Source: Faecalicatena fissicatena
GTDB taxonomy: Bacteria > Bacillota > Clostridia > Lachnospirales > Lachnospiraceae
Reading direction: 5' to 3'
Assembly: GCA_001028025.1 (NCBI GenBank)
Contig: LDAQ01000100.1
Location: 1-64,000 of the forward strand
DNA length: 64,000 nucleotides
Both the position numbers and the translations under genes were made by a program. Below, piece after piece: positions 35,904-44,238 of this stretch. Under the pieces are notes generated by a model. The model was not told the DNA's origin, searched no databases, and worked only from the letters and a program-made list of their open reading frames with translations. Position 1 is the stretch's first letter. Every line of letters starts with the position of its first letter.

Positions 35904-38279
35904 ATGGAGGAAAGAGGTATGAATGCCCGCGTGAAGGCACTTAGAAAACTGAGTCTGGAGACACCTGCACATATTGATCTGGAGCGCGCGCTGAGCGAAA
36001 CTGAGACTTATAAGAAGTATGAAGGGGAATTGTCCGTACCGGAACTGCGCGGACAGGTTCTGAAGGATTATTTTTCAACAAAGACATTGTATATCGGCGA
36101 GGGAGAGCTGATCGTAGGAGAAAAGGGGGATTCCCCCCAGGCAGCGCCGACATTTCCTGAACTTTGCTGCCATACGGTAGAAGATATGCATGTCATGAAT
36201 GACCGGGATTTGATTAATTTCAAAGTGAAAGAAACCGATTATAAAGTACAGGAAGAGGTTATGATCCCATACTGGGAGAAACGTTCGATGAGAAGCCGTA
36301 TTCTCCGCCAGATGACACCGGAGTGGAAAGATGCGTATGAGGCCGGTATTTTTACAGAGTTTATGGAGCAGAGAGGGCCGGGGCATACGGTCGGCTCTGT
36401 AAAAATTTATGAAAAAGGTTTCCTGGATTATAAAGAGGATATTCAGAATGCAATCAGCCAGCTTGATTTTATGAATGATACGGAAGCGCTGGATAAGAAA
36501 AATGAACTGGAAGGCATGAAGCTTGCCTGCGATGCCATCATGATTCTGGGCGAAAGATATGCTGCCTATGCGAGAGAGCTGGCGGAAAAGGAAGCAGATG
36601 CAAAGCGCAGGGAAGAGCTTCTTCAGATTGCAGCCAACTGTGATGTGGTTCCGGCACACAAGCCGGAGACTTACTGGCAGGCGATTCAGATGTACTGGTT
36701 TGTGCATCTTGGAGTGACCAGTGAGCTGAACCCTTGGGATGCCTACAGCCCGGGGCGTTTGGACCAGCATCTGAATCCGTTCTATGAGAAAGATGTGGAG
36801 ACTGGAATACTGGACGATGAAAAGGCACTGGAACTGCTGGAGTGCCTCTGGGTGAAGTTTAATAACCAGCCGGCGCCGCCGAAGGTAGGCATTACGCTGA
36901 AGGAGAGCAGCACTTATACAGATTTTGCGAACCTGAACACGGGTGGTATTACGCCGAACGGAGAGAATGGAGTAAATAATGTCAGCTATCTGATTCTGGA
37001 CTGCATGGACGATATGAAGCTTCTGCAGCCAAGCTCAAACGTACAGATCAGCAGAAAGACACCTCAGAAATTCCTGAAACGTGCATGTGAGATTTCCAGA
37101 AAGGGCTGGGGGCAGCCTGCATTTTATAACACGGAAGCAATCGTTCAGGAACTGCTTAATGCAGGTAAATCCCTGGAGGACGCAAGACGCGGCGGAACGA
37201 GCGGCTGCGTAGAGACGGGGGCATTTGGAAACGAAGCTTATATTCTGACCGGATATTTTAATATACCGAAGGTGTTTGAACTGACGCTGAATAACGGGTT
37301 TGATAAGATGACCGGAAAACAGCTGGGACCAAGGCTTGGAAATGCGGCGGATTTTGCTACGTATGAGGAGCTTTATGATGCGTTCAAGAAGCAGATGAAG
37401 TATTTCATTGATATTAAGATCCAGGGAAGTAATGTAATTGAGAAGATTTACGCCGAGCAGATGCCCGTACCGTTCCTTTCTATTATTACGAACGACTGTA
37501 TTTCAAAAGGAAAAGATTATAACGGCGGGGGTGCAAGATATAATACGAAGTATCTGCAGGGAGTGGGCATCGGTACCATAACCGACTGCTTGTCCGCTGT
37601 CAAATATAACGTATACGATCAAAAGAAATTTACAATGGAAGAACTGATGCAGGCGCTGGAGGATAATTTTGAAGGGCATGACCGGATCGCGAATCTGGTG
37701 CGTAATAAGACTCCAAAGTACGGAAATGACGATGATTATGCAGATGATATTATGCGTTCGGTCTTTGAGTATTACAGAGGCCAGGTGACAGGACGGCCGA
37801 ATATGCTGGGCGGAATGTACAGAATCAATATGCTTCCGACCACATGTCATGTGTACTTCGGGGATGTGATGATGGCAAGCGCAAACGGACGTCTGGCACA
37901 CAAACCCGTATCAGAAGGCATTTCTCCGGAAAAGGGAGCGGATACGAATGGGCCTACTGCTGTGGTGAAATCCTGTGCAAAGATGGACCACCTGCAGACC
38001 GGCGGTACGCTGCTGAATCAGAAGTTTACGCCAAGTGTGGTATCCGGCGATGAAGGGCTGGAACAGATGGCGAATCTGGTGCGCGCATATTTTAATATGG
38101 ACGGACATCATATCCAGTTCAATGTAATCGACAGAGAGACGCTGATCCAGGCACAGAAGCATCCCGATGATTACAAAGATCTGATTGTGCGTGTGGCGGG
38201 CTACAGCGACCATTTCAGGAATCTGAGCAAGGCACTGCAGGATGAGATAATTGAAAGAACAGAGCAGAGCTTTCATTAA
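35904..38279 (+). CDS. hypD: Trans-4-hydroxy-L-proline dehydratase (glycyl radical enzyme)
   Basis: A 791-residue glycyl-radical enzyme. The thiyl Cys is 435 and the acid-base Glu 437 in TSGCVETG, and the radical Gly is 766 in RVAGYSDHF. This numbering is one off the characterised C. difficile enzyme (Cys434, Glu436, Gly765), whose sequence I recall as closely alike throughout (GELIVGEKGDSP, EFMEQRGPGHTV). It would remove water from hydroxyproline to give pyrroline-5-carboxylate. The nearby proC supports this. This HypD is unrelated to the NiFe-hydrogenase protein of that name. The assignment rests on recall, not alignment. Confidence 0.88.
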   Translation: MEERGMNARVKALRKLSLETPAHIDLERALSETETYKKYEGELSVPELRGQVLKDYFSTKTLYIGEGELIVGEKGDSPQAAPTFPELCCHTVEDMHVMNDRDLINFKVKETDYKVQEEVMIPYWEKRSMRSRILRQMTPEWKDAYEAGIFTEFMEQRGPGHTVGSVKIYEKGFLDYKEDIQNAISQLDFMNDTEALDKKNELEGMKLACDAIMILGERYAAYARELAEKEADAKRREELLQIAANCDVVPAHKPETYWQAIQMYWFVHLGVTSELNPWDAYSPGRLDQHLNPFYEKDVETGILDDEKALELLECLWVKFNNQPAPPKVGITLKESSTYTDFANLNTGGITPNGENGVNNVSYLILDCMDDMKLLQPSSNVQISRKTPQKFLKRACEISRKGWGQPAFYNTEAIVQELLNAGKSLEDARRGGTSGCVETGAFGNEAYILTGYFNIPKVFELTLNNGFDKMTGKQLGPRLGNAADFATYEELYDAFKKQMKYFIDIKIQGSNVIEKIYAEQMPVPFLSIITNDCISKGKDYNGGGARYNTKYLQGVGIGTITDCLSAVKYNVYDQKKFTMEELMQALEDNFEGHDRIANLVRNKTPKYGNDDDYADDIMRSVFEYYRGQVTGRPNMLGGMYRINMLPTTCHVYFGDVMMASANGRLAHKPVSEGISPEKGADTNGPTAVVKSCAKMDHLQTGGTLLNQKFTPSVVSGDEGLEQMANLVRAYFNMDGHHIQFNVIDRETLIQAQKHPDDYKDLIVRVAGYSDHFRNLSKALQDEIIERTEQSFH

Positions 38280-38410
38280 AGAAGCTTTATCATATTTGAA
38301 ATTATAAACGAACAATTGTTTTGTCTAATATTTTGTTTGGGCAACAGCTTTCGCTTTCGAGGATTAAGTGGTAAAATAGAAGAAAAATTTCAGATCCTTG
38401 GAGGTAGAAA

Positions 38411-38893
38411 ATGAGAACAATCAAAGCACAGAAACTGACAGCAGAAGCATTTTCAAAGTATGGGGCATTCTATAATCTGGTTGAGCCGGCAGGAAACGCT
38501 CTTGGGTCCTTTTTCAATGACAAAGTAGCACTTCCTGTTTCCGGGGATGTCCCGGTTACGTTTTCCTCTCTTGTCACGGAAAAAGCTGACAAGATGATCG
38601 TAAACTCTGCGGAATATCATAACTACACAGGGGAAGGCATCCTGCCGCTGGACGGTGATGTAGTGATTCATGTGGCTCCTCCGACGAAAGATCCGGTACC
38701 TGAGCTGACAGAAGCCTTTGTAGTACCGAAGGGAACAGTCGTAAAGCTGAATACAGGTGTATGGCACCTCGGACCGATGCCGGTGGAAGAGGACGTTGTG
38801 CATGTGCTGATTGTTCTGCCGGAAAGGGTTTATGCAAATGACTGCTATGTAGTGGATTATCCGGAGGAAGACTGGATAGAGATTGAACTGTAA
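38411..38893 (+). CDS. AllA-like (ureidoglycolate lyase-fold) cupin
   Basis: A 160-residue protein, all beta in appearance, opening MRTIKAQKLTAEAFSKYG and carrying VVPKGTVVKLNTGVWHLG, the cupin strand with the late His typical of AllA-type ureidoglycolate lyases. No other allantoin-pathway gene is in the window. It lies 131 bases after hypD and before the convergent GntR gene. It may act on a hydroxyproline-pathway side product or be a binding protein; its job is unknown. GGAGG precedes the ATG. Confidence 0.7.
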   Translation: MRTIKAQKLTAEAFSKYGAFYNLVEPAGNALGSFFNDKVALPVSGDVPVTFSSLVTEKADKMIVNSAEYHNYTGEGILPLDGDVVIHVAPPTKDPVPELTEAFVVPKGTVVKLNTGVWHLGPMPVEEDVVHVLIVLPERVYANDCYVVDYPEEDWIEIEL

Positions 38894-38924
38894 GGGAGCA
38901 GCCCGCAGGTAAATTCAGGACAAA

Positions 38925-38962
38925 AAAAGAGACTGTCTGGTTATCCCAGAGCAGTCTCTTTT
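38925..38962. terminator. Bidirectional terminator
   Basis: AAAAGAGACTG and CAGTCTCTTTT form an 11-bp stem between the cupin gene and the convergent GntR gene. The last codons and stop of the GntR gene (38941-38943) lie in this structure. Confidence 0.9.
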
Positions 38963-39576
38963 CCAATTGTAAAATGGTCTGCCTTCAGGATGGCATAGGC
39001 CTCCTCGCATTTGTCTTCCCGCATAAGCTGTACCATATTTTTCAGATTTTCATTTGTTTTTGTTATATTCATCCCATTTTTAACGGAACGCTGGCCCATC
39101 CGGATGAGCTCGGACAAGTTGTTTTCATAGATCCGGTTGATACGTTCATTTTCAAAGATACTGACGATTTCCATATGCATATTGGTATCTGCCAGTTCCC
39201 ACTGATAGATGTCGCCCGCTGAAGCGCACATGCGTACGACTTTTTCTTCAATGCGGAAGGAATATTCCTCGTGCCGTCCTGTTGTGAAAATCAGGCGGAA
39301 TGCGCTTCCCTCCAGCAGTTCCCGGAGCTGGTAGATATCCCGGATGTCTTTGTCAGTGATCTCCTTGACTGTCATGGATTTATAATAATCGGTGACGATG
39401 AGTCCCTCGGATTGTAACATCTTGATTGCTGTCCGGACCGGATTGCGGCTCATGTTTAAATCGGCAGTCAGTTTCGCCTCGGTCAGCTGCATGCCCGGAG
39501 GGTAGGTCAGATTCAGGATGTTCGTGCGGATCGTCTCGTAAGCCTGGTCGGCCAGCGAAATATGTTTTTCAGCCAT
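38941..39576 (-). CDS. GntR/FCD regulator of the hydroxyproline locus
   Basis: A 211-residue regulator. The N-terminal winged helix (about 8-75) has QAYETIRTNILNLTYPPGMQ and SRNPVRTAIKMLQSEGL, and the all-helical FCD ligand domain follows (about 85-210). It is read from 39576, behind GAGGTG. Upstream lie two TGTATAC palindromes 19 bp apart, repeated identically at proC, so it probably controls itself and proC. FCD proteins usually bind small organic acids; hydroxyproline or pyrroline-5-carboxylate are plausible but unproven. Confidence 0.88.
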   Translation of the reverse strand: MAEKHISLADQAYETIRTNILNLTYPPGMQLTEAKLTADLNMSRNPVRTAIKMLQSEGLIVTDYYKSMTVKEITDKDIRDIYQLRELLEGSAFRLIFTTGRHEEYSFRIEEKVVRMCASAGDIYQWELADTNMHMEIVSIFENERINRIYENNLSELIRMGQRSVKNGMNITKTNENLKNMVQLMREDKCEEAYAILKADHFTIGKETALG

Positions 39577-39590
39577 ATATTACACCTCAA

Positions 39591-39619
39591 TTGTATACGA
39601 AATGAGTTACTGTATACAA
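39591..39619. promoter_or_regulatory. Twin operator at the GntR gene
   Basis: TTGTATACGA (39591-39600) and CTGTATACAA (39610-39619), with centres 19 bp apart, directly upstream of the GntR ribosome binding site. Confidence 0.75.
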
Positions 39620-39791
39620 ATTATAAAGGATGTCGGGGAAGAATGCAACCTGATACATTGTAGATTAAGTGGAAAGATTATGACTGTTCAGACCTTACCG
39701 TGTGAACAGTAACGAAAGACCTGTGGGGCAGTGAAAAATTGTGGTATTATGAGACATAACGGACAAGGGGAAAGAAAAAGAGGTGATAAAA

Positions 39792-40061
39792 ATGTCAGAA
39801 GTAAGAAAACATATCGTATTTTATGGCCGGGTTCAGGGCGTTGGTTTCCGCTACACTGCCAAATATCTGGCCCAGTCACTGGGATTGACCGGCTGGGTGA
39901 AAAATGAATGGGATGGTACCGTAGTAATGGAAATCCAGGGGCGCGAGCCGATGATAAATAAGCTGCTTGTAGGACTTAACCAGGGACATTTTATAACAAT
40001 AGAATGGATGGATACGGAGGAGATTCCTCTTGAGAAGGAAAGCTGTTTTACTGTGCGGTAA
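39792..40061 (+). CDS. Acylphosphatase
   Basis: An 89-residue acylphosphatase, which hydrolyses acyl phosphates such as acetyl or carbamoyl phosphate. The signature GRVQGVGFR (about residues 12-20) contains the phosphate-binding Arg, and GLTGWVKNEWDGTV carries the catalytic Asn region. The ATG at 39792 follows AGAGGTG; the GTG at 39783 lies in that site. It sits between the GntR gene and proC but has no visible link to hydroxyproline breakdown. Confidence 0.92.
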   Translation: MSEVRKHIVFYGRVQGVGFRYTAKYLAQSLGLTGWVKNEWDGTVVMEIQGREPMINKLLVGLNQGHFITIEWMDTEEIPLEKESCFTVR

Positions 40062-40110
40062 AAAGGGGAAGAGTATTGGATGTGGTTTTGTTGAGATTAA
40101 GAAATAGCAA

Positions 40111-40166
40111 TTGACATAACAGAGAGAAAATGATATATTGTATACAAATAATTAAATTGTATACAA
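40111..40166 (+). promoter_or_regulatory. proC promoter with twin TTGTATACAA operators
   Basis: -35 TTGACA (40111-40116), 17-bp spacer, -10 TATATT (40134-40139). Perfect palindromes TTGTATACAA lie at 40138-40147 and 40157-40166, centres 19 bp apart, covering the -10 end and the start site. A repressor there would block transcription. Confidence 0.85.
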
Positions 40167-40180
40167 AAAAGGCCGGATTA

Positions 40181-40193
40181 GGGGTCTGACCCC
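40181..40193. repeat. GGGGTCWGACCCC element, locus E
   Basis: GGGGTCTGACCCC in the proC leader, between the operators and the start codon. Confidence 0.9.
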
Positions 40194-40233
40194 TTTGGGC
40201 CTGATTGATAAAAATTAGACAAGGAGGACAGTT

Positions 40234-41028
40234 ATGAAATTAGGATTTATTGGTACAGGCAATATGGCAGGTGCTATCATGGGCGGTATTATTAAAGAAG
40301 GAATCTTTGGTGCGGAGGAGATCATCGGATCCGATATATTTGAGCCAGGGAGAGAGAAGGCAAGATCATTATATGGTATTCATGTGACAGCGGACAACAA
40401 GGAAGTCGTTGAGAAGTCAGAGGTAGTTGTCCTTTCTGTAAAACCGCAGTTCTATGCTTCTACAATTGCAGAAATTAAAGACTTTATCAGAGATGATCAG
40501 ATCATCATTACAATTGCACCGGGTAAAACACTGGTGTGGTTGGAGGAGCAGTTTGGCAAAAAAGTAAAGATTGTCCGCACGATGCCGAATACACCGGCTA
40601 TGGTAGGCGAGGGAATGACTGCAGCCTGCCCGAACGAATATGTGACGGAGGATGAACTGAAATATACAGTCAGCATCCTGAGCGCATTTGGAAAAGTAGA
40701 AGTGATACCGGAAAGGCTGATGGATGTTGTTGTATCCACAAGCGGAAGCTCTCCGGCCTATGTATTTATGTTTATAGAGGCCATGGCAGATGCGGCAGTT
40801 GCTGACGGCATGCCGAGGGCACAGGCATACAAGTTTGCGGCACAGGCAGTATACGGCAGCGCCAAGATGGTGCTGGAGACAGGGAAACACCCTGGGGAAC
40901 TCAAAGACATGGTATGCTCCCCGGCAGGAACTACTATAGAGGCAGTCAGAGTACTGGAAAAGAACGGATTCAGAAGCGCAGTGATAGAAGCAATGAAAGC
41001 CTGTGCAGAGATATCCAAAAACATGTAG
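40234..41028 (+). CDS. proC: Pyrroline-5-carboxylate reductase
   Basis: A 264-residue NAD(P)H-dependent reductase that makes L-proline from pyrroline-5-carboxylate. The Rossmann motif is FIGTGNMAGAIMGGI (residues 5-19), VRTMPNTPAMVGEGMTA is at about 115-131, and the family signature SPAGTTIEAV is near 230. It is preceded by AAGGAGG. Two operators shared with the GntR gene make it part of the hydroxyproline regulon, where it would reduce the HypD product. Confidence 0.96.
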   Translation: MKLGFIGTGNMAGAIMGGIIKEGIFGAEEIIGSDIFEPGREKARSLYGIHVTADNKEVVEKSEVVVLSVKPQFYASTIAEIKDFIRDDQIIITIAPGKTLVWLEEQFGKKVKIVRTMPNTPAMVGEGMTAACPNEYVTEDELKYTVSILSAFGKVEVIPERLMDVVVSTSGSSPAYVFMFIEAMADAAVADGMPRAQAYKFAAQAVYGSAKMVLETGKHPGELKDMVCSPAGTTIEAVRVLEKNGFRSAVIEAMKACAEISKNM

Positions 41029-41056
41029 TCTTCTTAGCCCTGCATATAACTTCAAT

Positions 41057-41092
41057 AAAGGCCCGGATTCTGTAAAAAGAATCCGGGCCTTT
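41057..41092 (+). terminator. Terminator after proC
   Basis: AAAGGCCCGGATTCT and AGAATCCGGGCCTTT form a perfect 15-bp stem with a six-base loop. Confidence 0.93.
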
Positions 41093-41113
41093 GTGAAATA
41101 ACTATCAATCAGC

Positions 41114-41138
41114 CTCATAGGGGTCAGACCCCTATGAG
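41114..41138. repeat. GGGGTCWGACCCC element, locus F
   Basis: A 25-bp perfect palindrome CTCATA-GGGGTCAGACCCC-TATGAG between the proC terminator and the TetR promoter. Confidence 0.92.
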
Positions 41139-41157
41139 AATCACATTGAGGTTTTCT

Positions 41158-41185
41158 TTGCACACTTCCGATTTTATGTTAGAAT
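41158..41185 (+). promoter_or_regulatory. Promoter of the TetR gene
   Basis: -35 TTGCAC (41158-41163), 16-bp spacer, -10 TAGAAT (41180-41185). Confidence 0.6.
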
Positions 41186-41223
41186 AGTAAATAAGAATAC
41201 TATCAAAAGAAGGGCTGGGGATT

Positions 41224-41811
41224 ATGAGCGAATCTAAAGAAAATAAGGGTGTGAAAGCGAGGATTGTATCGGCTGCGTGGCAGTTGTTCCACGACAAGGG
41301 CTATGACCACACCACGGTGGATGATATTATCGAGCTTTCGGATACGTCCAAAGGATCTTTTTATTACTATTTTAATACAAAGGATGAACTGCTCAGCACT
41401 TTGTCTACGGTGCTGGATGATTTTTATGAAGAACTCTATGCAGAGATCGATCGGGATATGAATAACTATGATAAGCTCCTTTATCTGAACTACAGAGTGC
41501 ATTCCATGATCGAGGAGAAGATTAATATTGATCTGCTGGCATCGCTCTACTCTACGCAGCTGACTGCAAAGGGACAGAGACATCTTCTGGACCGGAACAG
41601 AGTGTATTACCAGCTCATTACCAGAATCGTGGAAGAGGGGCAGAAAAAAGGGGAGATCCGCCGGGACAAATCGATCACCGAGATTACAAAATATTATTCT
41701 CTGTGTGAGCGGGCGTTAATTTCGGACTGGTGCCTGAGCAAAGGGGACTATTCGCTTGGTGAATACAGCAGGGAATATATGCCGGTGATGATGGGATATT
41801 TTAAAATTTAA
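41224..41811 (+). CDS. TetR/AcrR-family regulator
   Basis: A 195-residue repressor. The N-terminal helix-turn-helix (about 10-58) has AWQLFHDKGYDHTTVDDII and SKGSFYYYFNTKDELL, the family signature. The C-terminal ligand domain is of unknown specificity. It ends 11 bases before the NrdG-like activase gene, so the two are probably co-transcribed. Confidence 0.9.
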   Translation: MSESKENKGVKARIVSAAWQLFHDKGYDHTTVDDIIELSDTSKGSFYYYFNTKDELLSTLSTVLDDFYEELYAEIDRDMNNYDKLLYLNYRVHSMIEEKINIDLLASLYSTQLTAKGQRHLLDRNRVYYQLITRIVEEGQKKGEIRRDKSITEITKYYSLCERALISDWCLSKGDYSLGEYSREYMPVMMGYFKI

Positions 41812-41822
41812 GGAGTAAGCAG

Positions 41823-42518
41823 ATGAATATTCAGGGATTGCAAAAACTGACACTTTTGGACTACCCGGAAAAAGTGGCGTGCACGATTTTTACCGCGGGG
41901 TGTAATTTCCGGTGTCCTTTCTGCCACAACGCTTCGCTGGTGACGCATGTGGATGTGAATAACAACATACCTGAGGAAGAAGTTTTTTCTTTTCTGAAGA
42001 AACGTAAGGGAGTTCTGGATGGCGTGTGCATTACGGGCGGAGAGCCGCTGCTGCAGCCGGACATTGAGGATTTCATAAGAGCGGTAAAAGCACTGGGCTA
42101 CGCTGTAAAACTGGATACAAACGGAAGTAGCATAAACCGACTGCGGAGGCTGGTGGATCAGCATCTGGTTGATTATGTAGCAATGGATATCAAAAATGCG
42201 CCGAATAAATATGGCATAACAATTGGAATTGAAGATTATAACATGGAGGATGTCCTGCAGAGCGTGGATTATCTTATGTCAGGAGCAGTGCCCTGCGAAT
42301 TCCGTACCACGGTAGTCAGGGAACTTCACAAAAGAGAAGACTTTGCGGCGATTGGAAGATGGCTTCGCGGAGCAGAGAAGTATTACCTTCAGGGCTTTGT
42401 GGATTCCGGGGATCTGATTCAGCCGGGGCTGCGGGCATATACAAAGGACATTATGGAACAGGCACTGGAAATCGTACGAAGAAATATACCCAATGCAGAG
42501 CTCCGAGGCGTTGAATGA
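41823..42518 (+). CDS. Anaerobic NTP reductase activase-like radical-SAM protein
   Basis: A 231-residue radical-SAM protein of the NrdG2 type. The cluster is Cys27, Cys31 and Cys34 (CNFRCPFC) after MNIQGLQKLTLLDYPEKVAC; CITGGEPLLQ is the GGE motif that binds SAM. It would generate the glycyl radical on the anaerobic ribonucleotide reductase, and nrdD lies 8 kb downstream with no activase of its own beside it. Confidence 0.88.
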   Translation: MNIQGLQKLTLLDYPEKVACTIFTAGCNFRCPFCHNASLVTHVDVNNNIPEEEVFSFLKKRKGVLDGVCITGGEPLLQPDIEDFIRAVKALGYAVKLDTNGSSINRLRRLVDQHLVDYVAMDIKNAPNKYGITIGIEDYNMEDVLQSVDYLMSGAVPCEFRTTVVRELHKREDFAAIGRWLRGAEKYYLQGFVDSGDLIQPGLRAYTKDIMEQALEIVRRNIPNAELRGVE

Positions 42519-42560
42519 AACGATGCTAAAAAGGCAGGCGGTATAAGCCATAAAGAAAAG

Positions 42561-42594
42561 TTCAGGACAGATGTCCTGGATTTTTTCTTTTTTT
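42561..42594 (+). terminator. Terminator after the activase gene
   Basis: CAGGAC-AGAT-GTCCTG stem followed by TTTTTTCTTTTTTT. Confidence 0.9.
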
Positions 42595-42740
42595 ATGAAA
42601 AAAAATCTATAAAATCTGCCTGACAAAGACGGAATTCCTATACATTTTTTGTGCATATCTATATAATAAATAATGAAAATGAAAAGAAGCAAAACGATAT
42701 CGGAAAAGAAGAATCTTACGTAAGAAATGAGGCGAATCAT

Positions 42741-43421
42741 ATGGAGAAAAACCTGATTGAATTGATGGAACTGCTGGAAAAAGACAGAGCTGTCTACGCT
42801 ATTTTAAAGCATTGTCCCTATGAGATTCTGAGAAAAATTCAGATAAAGCACTACAGGGAAAAAGAATTTGCTCTGGAGCAGGGAGAGATCCACAACACAT
42901 TTTACATCATAGTGGAAGGCTGTGTGGATATTTATGTAGAATCGGAACATGGAAAAAAATATTTTCTGACCAGCTATGGAAAAGGCCAGTATTTAGGAGA
43001 ACTGGAAGTATTCAGGCAGATACCCTACGTCAGCGGTGTGGAAGCCCAGGGAAAAGTAACCGTGCTGGAAATCGAAAGAGAGGTCTTACTGTCCTGGATC
43101 CAGATGGATTCCAACTTCAGCGAATATATGATCAAGACACTCTGCGATTCTACATACTTTATGTGCAACAACATGGGAAAAAACACTTTATATTCTCTGA
43201 AGCAGCGCCTGTGCCAGTATTTTATTGAAAATACGGACAAAAGCGGCGAGTTCAAAGTGCCCATGCGCACAGAAACGCTGGGAGAGCAGATGGCAGTAAC
43301 CCAGAGAAGCATCAATCGGGTAATCAAACAATTAAAAGAAAAAGAGATCATTGAAATAGATAAAAACAGTGTGACGATAAAAGATTACAGCGCACTGCTG
43401 GAGGAAAGAGAGAAAAAGTGA
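42741..43421 (+). CDS. Crp/Fnr-family regulator
   Basis: A 226-residue regulator. The cyclic nucleotide-like beta-barrel (about 20-130) has YIIVEGCVDIYVES and GQYLGELEVF, and a C-terminal winged helix (about 150-220) has LGEQMAVTQRSINRVIKQLK. There is no Fnr-type Cys cluster. The ATG at 42741 follows GAGG; the frame is open further upstream without a site. It lies 17 bases before the nucleoside phosphorylase gene and is probably the local regulator of that operon. Confidence 0.88.
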   Translation: MEKNLIELMELLEKDRAVYAILKHCPYEILRKIQIKHYREKEFALEQGEIHNTFYIIVEGCVDIYVESEHGKKYFLTSYGKGQYLGELEVFRQIPYVSGVEAQGKVTVLEIEREVLLSWIQMDSNFSEYMIKTLCDSTYFMCNNMGKNTLYSLKQRLCQYFIENTDKSGEFKVPMRTETLGEQMAVTQRSINRVIKQLKEKEIIEIDKNSVTIKDYSALLEEREKK

Positions 43422-43438
43422 CAGACGGAGGAATGACA

Positions 43439-44206
43439 ATGGAAAATATACAGCCACATATCCGGTGCGGTGTGAAAGACGCCGCAAAGTATGCAGTACT
43501 GCCGGGAGATCCGAAAAGGGTGGAGAGAACCAGGGAGTATCTGGAAAATGTAAAAGAGATCACATTTAACAGAGAGTATAAAAGCATTACAGGTTACTAT
43601 AAAGGAACAAAAATCCTGGTAATCTCAACCGGCATGGGCGGTGCATCTACCGGTATCGCGGTGGAGGAACTGAAAAATATCGGCGTCGAGGTCATGATAC
43701 GCATAGGGAGCTGCGGGGCGCTGCAGAATGAAATCGGCCTGGGGGATCTCATCATAGCGAACGGCGTAGTGCGGGACGAAGGCACAACAAAGGCCTATGT
43801 GGAAGAAATCTATCCCGCAATCCCGGACACAGAGCTGATGTTTACAGCAATAGAAGCTGCGAGAAGTCTTAGTTTCCCGTATCATGTGGGAAAAATCAGA
43901 AGTCATGACAGTTTTTACACGGAGGGAGAAGCGAAGATTGACGAGTACTGGTCGTCCAAAGGAGTGCTTGGCTCTGATATGGAGACGGCGGCACTGTTTA
44001 CAATCGGAGGGCTGCGGGGTGTCAGGACTGCATCGATTCTAAACACAGTGGTGGAGTATGACGGCAATCTGGAGGAAGAGATCAACAAATATGCGGATGG
44101 AGCCATGCTTATGATGCGGGGCGAAGAACACGAGATTCTGACGGCTTTTGAGACATGCGCCGCAATGGAGCAAAAGGCAGGCGAGGAGCCTGAAAAAAAT
44201 AAATAA
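43439..44206 (+). CDS. Nucleoside phosphorylase
   Basis: A 255-residue NP-I family phosphorylase (uridine or purine nucleoside type) that splits a nucleoside with phosphate to give base and ribose-1-phosphate. VLPGDPKRVERT binds phosphate, STGMGGASTGIAVEEL and IRIGSCGALQ form the active site, and GSDMETAALF carries the ribose-binding Glu. The ATG at 43439 is eight bases after GGAGG; the ATG at 43433 is too close. The downstream phosphopentomutase uses its product. Confidence 0.92.
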   Translation: MENIQPHIRCGVKDAAKYAVLPGDPKRVERTREYLENVKEITFNREYKSITGYYKGTKILVISTGMGGASTGIAVEELKNIGVEVMIRIGSCGALQNEIGLGDLIIANGVVRDEGTTKAYVEEIYPAIPDTELMFTAIEAARSLSFPYHVGKIRSHDSFYTEGEAKIDEYWSSKGVLGSDMETAALFTIGGLRGVRTASILNTVVEYDGNLEEEINKYADGAMLMMRGEEHEILTAFETCAAMEQKAGEEPEKNK

Positions 44207-44238
44207 GAGAAGGTATGAGTAAACAAGGAGGAAACAAA

